From positions 1 to 64,000 of the forward strand of contig NZ_JAAFZT010000017.1 of assembly GCF_013336795.1 (NCBI RefSeq): DNA of 64,000 nucleotides, in the 5' to 3' direction. Position 1 is the first letter of the stretch; each line of letters starts with the position of its first letter. The notes beneath the pieces were generated by a model, which was not told the origin of the DNA, did not search any database, and worked only from the letters and a program-made list of their open reading frames with translations. Source of the DNA: Alteripontixanthobacter muriae. Lineage in GTDB: Bacteria; Pseudomonadota; Alphaproteobacteria; Sphingomonadales; Sphingomonadaceae. Shown one piece after another: positions 54,254 through 62,515 of the stretch. Made by a program: the position numbers and the translations under genes.

Positions 54254-54544
54254 ATGACCATGGAAGCCATCTGGAACGGATCCATCATCGCTCGTTCGGA
54301 AAACACGGTGCAGGTCGAAGGCAATCATTATTTCCCGCCAGCGTCGGTCGACCGATCCGTACTCGTCGAAAGCGACACGACATCCACTTGCCCCTGGAAG
54401 GGCACGGCGCATTATTACACCATCGACGCAAACGGCGAACGCAATCAGGATGCCGCCTGGTACTATCCCGAACCGAAGGACAAAGCCGCGCAGATCAAGG
54501 GTCACGTCGCCTTCTGGAAAGGTGTGACGGTCCGCGAAAACTGA
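54254..54544 (+). CDS. DUF427 family protein
   Basis: The 96-residue product matches the DUF427 barrel: MEAIWNGSIIARSENTVQVEGNHYFPP, DTTSTCPWKGTAHYYTIDANG and DAAWYYPEPKDKAAQIKGHVAFW with the conserved CPWKG and YYP motifs. The family is of unknown catalytic role and is often found with stress or pyridoxamine oxidase-type genes, as here. Confidence 0.92.
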   Translation: MTMEAIWNGSIIARSENTVQVEGNHYFPPASVDRSVLVESDTTSTCPWKGTAHYYTIDANGERNQDAAWYYPEPKDKAAQIKGHVAFWKGVTVREN

Positions 54545-54607
54545 TCGGCACCTGGCGGAACAAGCAGCCGCATTGGCGGGTTTGTCATGGGAAGGAGCAA
54601 CTTTCCC

Positions 54608-55063
54608 ATGACCATGACAATCTCCGACATTTCGAAGCACATGAAGGCCATCGATTTCTGCATGCTGGTCAGCCGCGCGCAGGATGGTTCGCTGGGTGGC
54701 CGGCCGATGAGCAACAACCAGAAAGTCGATTACGAAGGCGACAGCTTCTTCTTTTCCTATGACGACACGCGAATGGTCGAGGACATCGGCCGTGATGCAT
54801 CGGTAGGGCTGACCTATTCCGGTTCCCCTGCTGCAGACATGCCGAAAGGCGCACCGGGATTGTTCATCCATGTCGAAGGAGAAGCCAAGCTGATCCGTGA
54901 CAAGGATAAATTCGCAAAGCATTGGGACAAGAGCCTGTCGCGCTGGTTCGAACAGGGCGTCGATACGCCGGGCATGATCATGATCAAGGTTGCGGCGAAG
55001 CGCATTCACTACTGGGCCGGAGAAGACGAAGGCGAAGTGAAGGTCCCCGATCCGGCGAATTGA
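54608..55063 (+). CDS. Pyridoxamine 5'-phosphate oxidase-like (general stress protein 26 type)
   Basis: The product has 151 residues from ATG 54608 (AAGGAG upstream). The split-barrel flavin-binding fold is seen in MKAIDFCMLVSRAQDGSLGGRPM, DSFFFSYDDTRMVEDIGRDASVGLTYSG and FIHVEGEAKLIRDKD, with KRIHYWAG at the end. Relatives bind FMN, FAD or F420 and belong to general stress regulons. A GGAAC-N18-GTT sequence upstream (54557-54582) resembles an EcfG promoter but has a spacer one base too long. Confidence 0.88.
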   Translation: MTMTISDISKHMKAIDFCMLVSRAQDGSLGGRPMSNNQKVDYEGDSFFFSYDDTRMVEDIGRDASVGLTYSGSPAADMPKGAPGLFIHVEGEAKLIRDKDKFAKHWDKSLSRWFEQGVDTPGMIMIKVAAKRIHYWAGEDEGEVKVPDPAN

Positions 55064-55177
55064 CGCGTTTGTTCTCGGGTCGAAAAATCCTCCCTTGCTG
55101 CGGCCCGGTCATTCGTCGATGCCTGGCAAGGTGAGCCATATTCAGCCAGTCCTTATGTGCTTCCGAAGAAGCGTCAC

Positions 55178-55606
55178 ATGACCTTCCCCGGCAAGACCAT
55201 CACCCGCCTTGCTCTCGCTGCAGCCTACGGTTTTGCTGGCTTTCTGCACATCACCAGCCCGGCGCCCTTCCTCAGCATCATGCCGCCCTTCGTTCCCTTG
55301 CCGGAACTGGTCGTGCTGCTGACAGGCGTCGCAGAAATGCTGGGAGCTCTGGCTCTCGTCCAACCGATCAGTGCGGAACTGCGGAGAGCCGGCGCAGTTG
55401 GCCTGGCTCTGTATGCCGTCTGCGTCTTCCCCGCCAACATCAACCACTTCATTCTGGATCTGGGCAGAGAAAATGGCGGGCTGGGCCTCGTCTATCATAT
55501 TCCGCGCATGTTCGCGCAGCCCGTCATAATCTGGCTGACCTTGTGGTGCGCGAGCATTATCGACTGGCCTTTGCGACACAACAAATTGCGCAGCAGAAGG
55601 AAATGA
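55178..55606 (+). CDS. DoxX-like integral membrane protein
   Basis: The product has 142 residues from ATG 55178, with four predicted transmembrane helices: ITRLALAAAYGFAGFLHI, ELVVLLTGVAEMLGALALV, AGAVGLALYAVCVFPANI and MFAQPVIIWLTLWC. The conserved GFAGFLHI and the NINHF after helix 3 fit the DoxX family. It may act in membrane redox balance, but the role is undefined. A strong terminator follows it. Confidence 0.82.
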   Translation: MTFPGKTITRLALAAAYGFAGFLHITSPAPFLSIMPPFVPLPELVVLLTGVAEMLGALALVQPISAELRRAGAVGLALYAVCVFPANINHFILDLGRENGGLGLVYHIPRMFAQPVIIWLTLWCASIIDWPLRHNKLRSRRK

Positions 55607-55646
55607 AAAGCCCGGCAGACCGCAAGAAGGTCCGCCGGGCTTTTTT
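55607..55646. terminator. Terminator between the DoxX-like and SWIB genes
   Basis: AAAGCCCGGC-GACC and GGTC-GCCGGGCTTT form a stem with one bulge and a GCAAGAA loop, followed by a run of T. It serves both converging genes. Confidence 0.9.
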
Positions 55647-55665
55647 GCCGACAGAAGTCAGCGGA

Positions 55666-55917
55666 TCAGGTCAGATGCTTGGATACCGCTGCCGTCATCT
55701 TGAACATGGAGATGCGATCCTTGCCGATCACCGCGCCGAGCTTTTCGTCGGCTTCGATCATCCGCTTGTCCTCGGCGACCTGCAGATCATGCTTCTTGAT
55801 ATATTCCCAGACCTTCGAGGTTACCTGGGCGCGGGTCATGGGACCCTTGCCGACGACTTCCTCAAGTTCCGGCGAAACTTCGACGGGCTTCTGCAAAGCG
55901 TTATTGGCACCTGCCAT
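55666..55917 (-). CDS. SWIB/MDM2-domain protein
   Basis: The 83-residue product is a stand-alone SWIB domain: VEVSPELEEVVGKGPMTRAQVTSKVWEYIKKHDLQ, then DKRMIEADEKLGAVIGKDRISMFKM. SWIB domains are eukaryote-like and found in a limited set of bacteria including Alphaproteobacteria and Chlamydia, where they bind DNA or chromatin-like partners. The function here is unknown. Confidence 0.92.
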   Translation of the reverse strand: MAGANNALQKPVEVSPELEEVVGKGPMTRAQVTSKVWEYIKKHDLQVAEDKRMIEADEKLGAVIGKDRISMFKMTAAVSKHLT

Positions 55918-55977
55918 ATTGATTTCCTTCTTTAGAGTAGTCTCGTTTCACGTCCTTGCAGACGCTTTAGCATGCAT

Positions 55978-56553
55978 TCAATCGTCGTCACCTTCGGAGC
56001 GGACATAGACACCTGTCAATATCGCCGTTGCGATTACATGCCCCTTCATTGCCGAAAGCAGCTTGTCGCGATCAGCACCCGGCATAAGCGTCAGCGGCAA
56101 ATCGAGTGCGAAGATCTGGAATACATAGTCGTGCGGGCCATGGCCGGTCGGCGGGTCAGGCAGCAGCCATTCGGAATTGCCATAGGAATTCTTGCCGACA
56201 CGGGGCGGAGTCTCGCCCTCGAGCAACTTGCCTTTCTGCGGCGGAAGACCCCAGACAAGCCAGTGGCACAATGGTTCGCCGGCGGGTGCATCGGGGTCTT
56301 CCACGATGATCGCCAGTTCCTGCGTGCCCGGCGGCGGCGCGGTCCATTCCAGCGGCGGTGCGACGGCATCCTCTTCATCGGCAGTGAAGCACGGGTCCAG
56401 TTCGGCGCCATTGGTGAAGGCGGGGCTGGTCAGGTCGAAACCGTTCTTGCCCATGAGGTTTTCCTGACCCAGGCGGACGATAGCCAGCTTGCCATGTCCT
56501 GCGCGGACGTTCTTGAGGGCTTTTCCAAGCCATTCGGGTACGTGTTCGAGCAT
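55978..56553 (-). CDS. YbhB/YbcL family (Raf kinase inhibitor-like, PEBP) protein
   Basis: The 191-residue phosphatidylethanolamine-binding-protein fold has LAIIVEDPDAPAGEPLCHWLVW with the DPDxP and CHW ligand-site motifs, GKNSYGNSEWLLPDPPTGHGPHDYVFQIFALD and a C-terminal GHVIATAILTGVY. There is no signal peptide, so it is likely cytoplasmic, unlike E. coli YbcL. The ATG at 56553 gives an N-terminal helix typical of this group. Confidence 0.9.
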   Translation of the reverse strand: MLEHVPEWLGKALKNVRAGHGKLAIVRLGQENLMGKNGFDLTSPAFTNGAELDPCFTADEEDAVAPPLEWTAPPPGTQELAIIVEDPDAPAGEPLCHWLVWGLPPQKGKLLEGETPPRVGKNSYGNSEWLLPDPPTGHGPHDYVFQIFALDLPLTLMPGADRDKLLSAMKGHVIATAILTGVYVRSEGDDD

Positions 56554-56756
56554 TCGCGTGAAGTATCCTTTCCGAATGAGGTTCTAGGCCATACAACGCC
56601 CGCAGGCGAGAGCGGGCACCCGCATTTGCCGGAATAATCCGCAAGGCGTGCAGCAGGCATGCTGCAGCGATTGAATTGGAGGTGCGTTCCAGCTTGTTCC
56701 GGCGACAGCCGGCTTTACGGTGGCCGTCTGCGGATCACCAAGGACCGAGGCAGCCC

Positions 56757-57101
56757 ATGACCGACAAATATGAAAGCTTTCGCGAATTCTGGCCGTTCTA
56801 CCTGCGGGAACACAGCCGGCCGATGACTCGCGCGCTTCATTATATCGGCACCACGCTGGTCGTGCTGATCGCGCTCGCTGCCCTGCTCGCAGGCGAATGG
56901 TGGATCTTGGTGGCAATGCCGCTGGCAGGCTATTTCTTTGCCTGGATCGCGCATTTTCGCGTCGAACGGAACCGCCCGGCGACCTTCACCTACCCGTTAT
57001 GGTCACTGGCTGCCGATTTTCGCATGTGGTGGTTCTGGCTCACTGGAAGGCTGAAGCCTGAGTTGGACCGTGCCGGCGTGAAGCCTACTTCCGGCGGCTG
57101 A
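56757..57101 (+). CDS. DUF962 / Mpo1-like membrane protein
   Basis: The product has 114 residues from ATG 56757 (MTDKYESFREFWPFYLREHS). The DUF962 features are an N-terminal HSRPMTRALHYIGTT with the conserved His, two hydrophobic helices (LVVLIALAALLAG, WILVAMPLAGYFFAWIAHF) and VERNRPATFTYPLWSL. Yeast Mpo1 is a dioxygenase of 2-hydroxy fatty acids; the His residues it uses appear to be present. The 3' end overlaps the convergent gene by 17 bp. Confidence 0.9.
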   Translation: MTDKYESFREFWPFYLREHSRPMTRALHYIGTTLVVLIALAALLAGEWWILVAMPLAGYFFAWIAHFRVERNRPATFTYPLWSLAADFRMWWFWLTGRLKPELDRAGVKPTSGG

Positions 57102-57384
57102 GGCGTGCACGATTGGCGCGCACGGTAGGTCCATAGTGCGCAATGGTGTGGTCGGCAGCAACCCGCGGATCATTACCGAGTCCGCCCGTCAGTATCATTG
57201 TTCCAAGCTCGACATTGGCGGATAGCTTTTCAGAGAACATCCGCGTCGCTTCCTTCTGCGCGGCAACACCGCCGCCGGCTAGCAAGGCTGTTCGCAACCA
57301 CATCACCGTGGCAGCATCCGCGCCCAACGACCAGGCATCGTAGAACGTCGTGAGCCACGCAGTATCAGGTCTGAGATCGTTCAT
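57085..57384 (-). CDS. Hypothetical helical protein, phasin-like in composition
   Basis: The product has 99 residues from ATG 57384 (MNDLRPDTAWLTTFYDAWSLG). It is mainly helical with KEATRMFSEKLSANVELGTM and a basic C-terminus (RANRARLSRRK). The Ala/Gly-rich helices resemble phasins but no family is certain. I reject the longer frame because it would run through the next gene and reads as low-complexity sequence. Its 3' end overlaps the DUF962 gene tail. Confidence 0.65.
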   Translation of the reverse strand: MNDLRPDTAWLTTFYDAWSLGADAATVMWLRTALLAGGGVAAQKEATRMFSEKLSANVELGTMILTGGLGNDPRVAADHTIAHYGPTVRANRARLSRRK

Positions 57385-57490
57385 TACATGCCTTCTCCGC
57401 CTGCCGCACAAGTTCGCTTGTAGCGACCTTGCAGGTACGATCCTGAAGGCGCAACCGAATGTTAGATGAGCGAGCAAGAATGGGCGGCCT

Positions 57491-57709
57491 TCAGGCCGTG
57501 GCGTCTTCCTGTTCGGCAGCGCGGCGGGCAGCGCGTTCCTCGTCGGCAACGCGGCGGTCGCGGGCGACTTGCCGCGCCCGATGGGCAAGATCCAGCCAGA
57601 CTGCTTCCGATCGCAAGGCTCGCTCGCGTACATTGTCGAGAGTGGCTTCGCTGGCCTGCTTGGCCGATTCCTGTGCGCGTTCGGAGTAAAATTCGTAAGT
57701 CTGACTCAT
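57491..57709 (-). CDS. Conserved hypothetical small charged protein
   Basis: The 72-residue product MSQTYEFYSERAQESAKQAS... is hydrophilic and fully helical, ending in an Arg/Ala/Glu-rich segment (DEERAARRAAEQE). The pattern is common in sphingomonads without assigned function. It lies between the csp gene and the phasin-like gene, same strand. Confidence 0.7.
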   Translation of the reverse strand: MSQTYEFYSERAQESAKQASEATLDNVRERALRSEAVWLDLAHRARQVARDRRVADEERAARRAAEQEDATA

Positions 57710-57782
57710 CCTGATATCCCATGATGTGAAACTGGAAACCCGGCAACCTTCATCGCGAAGGCTGCCGGGGGATGCACGTCAA

Positions 57783-57989
57783 TCAGGCAGAAGCGAGATT
57801 GATCGCCGATTCCTTGCCGTTACGGCCGGTTTCGACGTCATAGGACAGGCGCTGGTCCTTATCGAGCGTCTGCATGCCGGCGGCATGGACTGCAGTGATA
57901 TGAACGAAGCTGTCCTGGCCGCCGTCTTCGGGCTGGATGAAACCATAGCCCTTGTCGGTGTTGAAGAATTTGACTGTGCCGATAGGCAT
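57783..57989 (-). CDS. cspA: Cold-shock protein (CspA family)
   Basis: The 68-residue single cold-shock domain has RNP1 KGYGFIQPEDG and RNP2 DSFVHITAV, a full OB-fold RNA chaperone (GTVKFFNTDKGYGFI). It is preceded by AAAGGAAA. Many csp genes are controlled by a long 5' leader; the 246 bp upstream (57990-58235) hold no gene I can support and could be that leader. Confidence 0.96.
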   Translation of the reverse strand: MPIGTVKFFNTDKGYGFIQPEDGGQDSFVHITAVHAAGMQTLDKDQRLSYDVETGRNGKESAINLASA

Positions 57990-58235
57990 ATGCGTTTCCT
58001 TTCAAGAAACATTACCCGGTTCCGCGGAACTGCGGACCTGCGGGGTCGTGCGTAAGGCCGTCTGTTGAAAGGAAGTCGTCGAGAGTGCGCGTCAGTCAGG
58101 CCCGAAGGTCGCTTTCGCGGATAGCGTCGAAGTCCGTCGCAAGTTTCGACGTCAGCGAATGCCTTGTAACATGGAAATCGCCATTCCCCTAATCCTTACG
58201 CCGTATGCGGAGACCATCCGGCCCCGGCATGCAAA
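57990..58235 (-). promoter_or_regulatory. Probable promoter and long 5' leader of the cold-shock gene
   Basis: There is no supported ORF between the cspA start and the terminator at 58236. The stretch contains several short inverted repeats (for example around CCGCGG at 58022-58027). Cold-shock genes usually have a leader of 100-160 nt that refolds with temperature, so this is the expected place; the fold is not verified. Confidence 0.35.
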
Positions 58236-58268
58236 AGGCGCGCCCGTCCTTACCGGACGGACGCGCCT
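58236..58268 (-). terminator. Terminator of the fasciclin gene
   Basis: AGGCGCG-CCGTCC pairs with GGACGG-CGCGCCT in a 13-bp stem (one bulged base) with a 5-nt loop. On the minus strand it is followed by four T, 24 nt after the fasciclin stop. Confidence 0.88.
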
Positions 58269-58292
58269 GCATTTCAGCGCGAGGTCGAACTA

Positions 58293-58868
58293 TCAGCTCG
58301 GCATCAGCACCGTGTCGATGGCGTGAATCGTGCCGTTGGAGGCATCCACGTCAGTCATGGTCACGGTGGCAGTTCCGCCGGTTGCGTCGGTCAGAATGAC
58401 ATTTTCACCGTCAAGCGTCGCCGTCAGCGTTTCACCGCTCAGCGTCGTCAGTTCGGCCGAACCGTTGCCATCGGTGATCGCCTGCGTCAGCGCAGCGGCC
58501 ATCATGTCGCCCGAGACAACGTGATAGGTCAGGATGTTGCTGAGCTGCTCGCGGTTTTCAGGCATCGTCAGAGTGTCGAGCGTGCCGGCAGGCAGCTTTT
58601 CGAATGCCGCATTGGTAGGCGCGAAGACAGTGTACGGGCCGTCGCCGCTCAGCGTACCGCCAAGATCGGCCGCGTTGATCGCGGTGACCAGGGTCGAGAA
58701 GTTCGCATCGCTCTGTGCGACTCCGACGATGTTGGGGGCGGTGTCGGCAGTGGCCATCGTGTCCACAGCAGCGGTATCGTCGACAACGAGCGTGTCGTCG
58801 GCAGGCTCGGAGGAACATGCGGCGAGCGCGAGAACAGAAGCAACGAGAGGCATGGCAATAAGTTTCAT
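58293..58868 (-). CDS. Fasciclin-domain lipoprotein
   Basis: The product has 191 residues from ATG 58868. Signal and lipobox are LVASVLALAAC (Cys18), then an acidic Asp/Thr/Ala-rich linker and one FAS1 domain (FSTLVTAINAADLGGTL, GPYTVFAPTNAAFEKLPAG, LTYHVVSGDMM, ASNGTIHAIDTVLMP). FAS1 proteins mediate adhesion at the cell surface. An EcfG-type promoter lies upstream. Confidence 0.93.
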   Translation of the reverse strand: MKLIAMPLVASVLALAACSSEPADDTLVVDDTAAVDTMATADTAPNIVGVAQSDANFSTLVTAINAADLGGTLSGDGPYTVFAPTNAAFEKLPAGTLDTLTMPENREQLSNILTYHVVSGDMMAAALTQAITDGNGSAELTTLSGETLTATLDGENVILTDATGGTATVTMTDVDASNGTIHAIDTVLMPS

Positions 58869-58939
58869 CAATGATTTCCTTGCAAGTGGTTTTACGATTT
58901 AGGTCGGACACCCTTGTTCAGGCGCGGATTCACATTTAT

Positions 58940-58964
58940 CAACTATGACCGCCATATTTAGTTC
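58940..58964 (-). promoter_or_regulatory. EcfG-type promoter of the fasciclin gene
   Basis: On the minus strand GGAAC (58964-58960) and GTT (58942-58940) are separated by 17 bp, matching the EcfG consensus except that A, not C, precedes GTT. It lies about 72 bp upstream of the ATG. Confidence 0.5.
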
Positions 58965-59006
58965 CCATTCCTGCCTCATTTTGCCACAATTCCCATGGAA
59001 TCAACA

Positions 59007-59501
59007 TCATGGTGCAGTCGGGCCGGTGAACGGGCGCTCGTCTGTCCAGGCGCATCCCGACCTCGTTTCATCTCCAAGTTGTAGGGTGGCAGTGAAAGGA
59101 TAGGTCCTGTCGGACATGCCATCGCTGCACGAAATCGGCGTGACTGCCAGATCTAGCGAGGCGCCATCGAGCGAACCGGACCAGGAAATTCCGCCCCGCC
59201 CTGCGAAACGTTCAACCCGGATGTCCCTGCCATCAGGGTTTTCAGGCGTTTCGTAGGTCAGCGTCTCGCCGCCGACTTCGCCGCCCCAGAAGGGTTCCGT
59301 GCCGGTCAGATAGACCGTTTCCGCCTCTCCGATGGCGCCGTAAGGCTGGGTCGATCCGTCCTGGCCGGGTATCCGGCTATCGGCTCCCGGACCGCTCGCC
59401 GCTTGGCCGCAACCAGCCAGTGCAAGGCAAGAGGCGAGCAGGCATGTCGCGGCTTGAGCAGGATTCATATCGATCTTTTCCATCGCCATCCTCTTTGTCA
59501 T
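59007..59501 (-). CDS. COG3650-like lipoprotein
   Basis: This 164-residue lipoprotein has LLASCLALAGC as lipobox and a C-terminal domain with YLTGTEPFWGGEVGGETLTY, GGISWSGSLDGASLDLAVTPI, CSDGMSDRTYPFTATL and GCAWTDERP, the pattern of COG3650 membrane-associated proteins. The ATG at 59501 abuts the stop of the preceding gene (TGAATG), suggesting translational coupling; ATG 59468 would give a shorter signal peptide. Function unknown. Confidence 0.82.
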   Translation of the reverse strand: MTKRMAMEKIDMNPAQAATCLLASCLALAGCGQAASGPGADSRIPGQDGSTQPYGAIGEAETVYLTGTEPFWGGEVGGETLTYETPENPDGRDIRVERFAGRGGISWSGSLDGASLDLAVTPISCSDGMSDRTYPFTATLQLGDETRSGCAWTDERPFTGPTAP

Positions 59502-59954
59502 TCAGAGTATTCCCAGCAGGATAGTTGCCATACCGAGGCCGATCGAAAGCGGCAGGCGCAGGCGCATCCACCATGGCGGTGCGCCGTAGCGCGGCATCAG
59601 CCGATCGATCAGAAGGCTGGCAAGAATGAAGATGCCGAGCGCAGCGAGCATCGCACCCTGCCAATCCCCCGTCCAGATAAACGGCAGGAAGGTCAGCAGG
59701 GCGAGCAATGACGGAACCACGGACACGCACCACAGCCAATGCGGGACTGCTTTCCCGCGTGCGTGACGCGAGGCAGCGATGCCCCACCACAACCCGCCAA
59801 GAAAGCTGAAGATCAGCGCGCCATAGGCCCAGCCGAGTGCCTGCATGGCCGGTCGCCAATCTTCCGGCCCGATCAGCAGGGCCAGCAGGATAGCCCATTG
59901 CGGCAACAGGCCGGCCAGACCGAGCCACCTCGGCAGAGGCGGCACGCTGTTCAT
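59502..59954 (-). CDS. DUF3429 (TMEM69-like) membrane protein
   Basis: The 150-residue product has about five hydrophobic helices: WLGLAGLLPQWAILLALLIG, GALIFSFLGGLWWGIA, SVVPSLLALLTFLPFI, AALGIFILASLLI and LGMATILLGIL. The FSFLGGLWWG signature identifies DUF3429. It overlaps the next gene upstream by ATGA and abuts the COG3650-like gene, forming a three-gene operon. Confidence 0.88.
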   Translation of the reverse strand: MNSVPPLPRWLGLAGLLPQWAILLALLIGPEDWRPAMQALGWAYGALIFSFLGGLWWGIAASRHARGKAVPHWLWCVSVVPSLLALLTFLPFIWTGDWQGAMLAALGIFILASLLIDRLMPRYGAPPWWMRLRLPLSIGLGMATILLGIL

Positions 59955-60298
59955 GCGTTGTCCGTCTCACCCGCTTCATCCGGCCGTCCCTGCGGCCCCG
60001 AAGCGAGGCGGCGATGTTCGTCGACGCTCCGGCGCATTTCCCGCGCCTGCAGTTCCAGCGCACGGCCGCTGAGCCGGATCTCACGGCTCTGCTGGAAAAA
60101 GCCCAGCACCAGCCACAGGAAGGCCAGCGGGCTGGACACGCCGCCGACGAAATCGCCTAGTTCGTTCAGCCGCAGATCGGCGGGGTTCTGCCCTTGCAAA
60201 AACAAATACAGCACCAGCAGGACGATATAGAGCGCGGACAGACCCAACCCGATCCGGGGCAGGTGGCGGCGGTCGCGCTTGTCTTGCTCTTCCGTCAT
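59951..60298 (-). CDS. Hypothetical membrane protein with two helices
   Basis: The product has 115 residues from ATG 60298. Basic start, helix one (GLGLSALYIVLLVLYLFL), helix two (SPLAFLWLVLGFFQQ) and a long cytoplasmic-type helix (RLSGRALELQAREMRRSVDEH). I do not recognise the family. It is the first gene of the small operon with DUF3429 and the COG3650-like lipoprotein. Confidence 0.7.
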   Translation of the reverse strand: MTEEQDKRDRRHLPRIGLGLSALYIVLLVLYLFLQGQNPADLRLNELGDFVGGVSSPLAFLWLVLGFFQQSREIRLSGRALELQAREMRRSVDEHRRLASGPQGRPDEAGETDNA

Positions 60299-60329
60299 CC
60301 TGGCAGTCTGCCCCGGCACGACCTCGGCA

Positions 60330-62318
<1,989 letters not shown>

Positions 62319-62360
62319 TCAAAAATAATCGGAGCAGGGGCGGTTTCTCGGGCTTCGACC

Positions 62361-62455
62361 GCTCCCTCCCTCCGCCCGTTCTAACGGGATCAGGTTCTGC
62401 GGGTCGTGCGGAGTTCTCCGCCCTCTCAGCCTCAGCAGGCGCCCCGGGGATGGAT
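62361..62455 (-). promoter_or_regulatory. TPP riboswitch (THI element) of thiC
   Basis: On the minus strand the conserved THI core is plain: GGCTGAGAGGG, then GACCCGCAGAACCTGATC, then CCCGTTAGAACGGGCGGAGGGA. Helices P3 (CGGAG...CTCCG) and the CCCGTT/AACGGG hairpin are intact. The element ends about 55 nt before the thiC ATG. Binding of thiamine pyrophosphate should reduce thiC expression. Confidence 0.95.
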
Positions 62456-62515
62456 GGGTTCTACAGGCCCGCCCGCCCATAGTCCAGCCGCCCCGGTTCG
62501 CCTGACGAAGATGGA

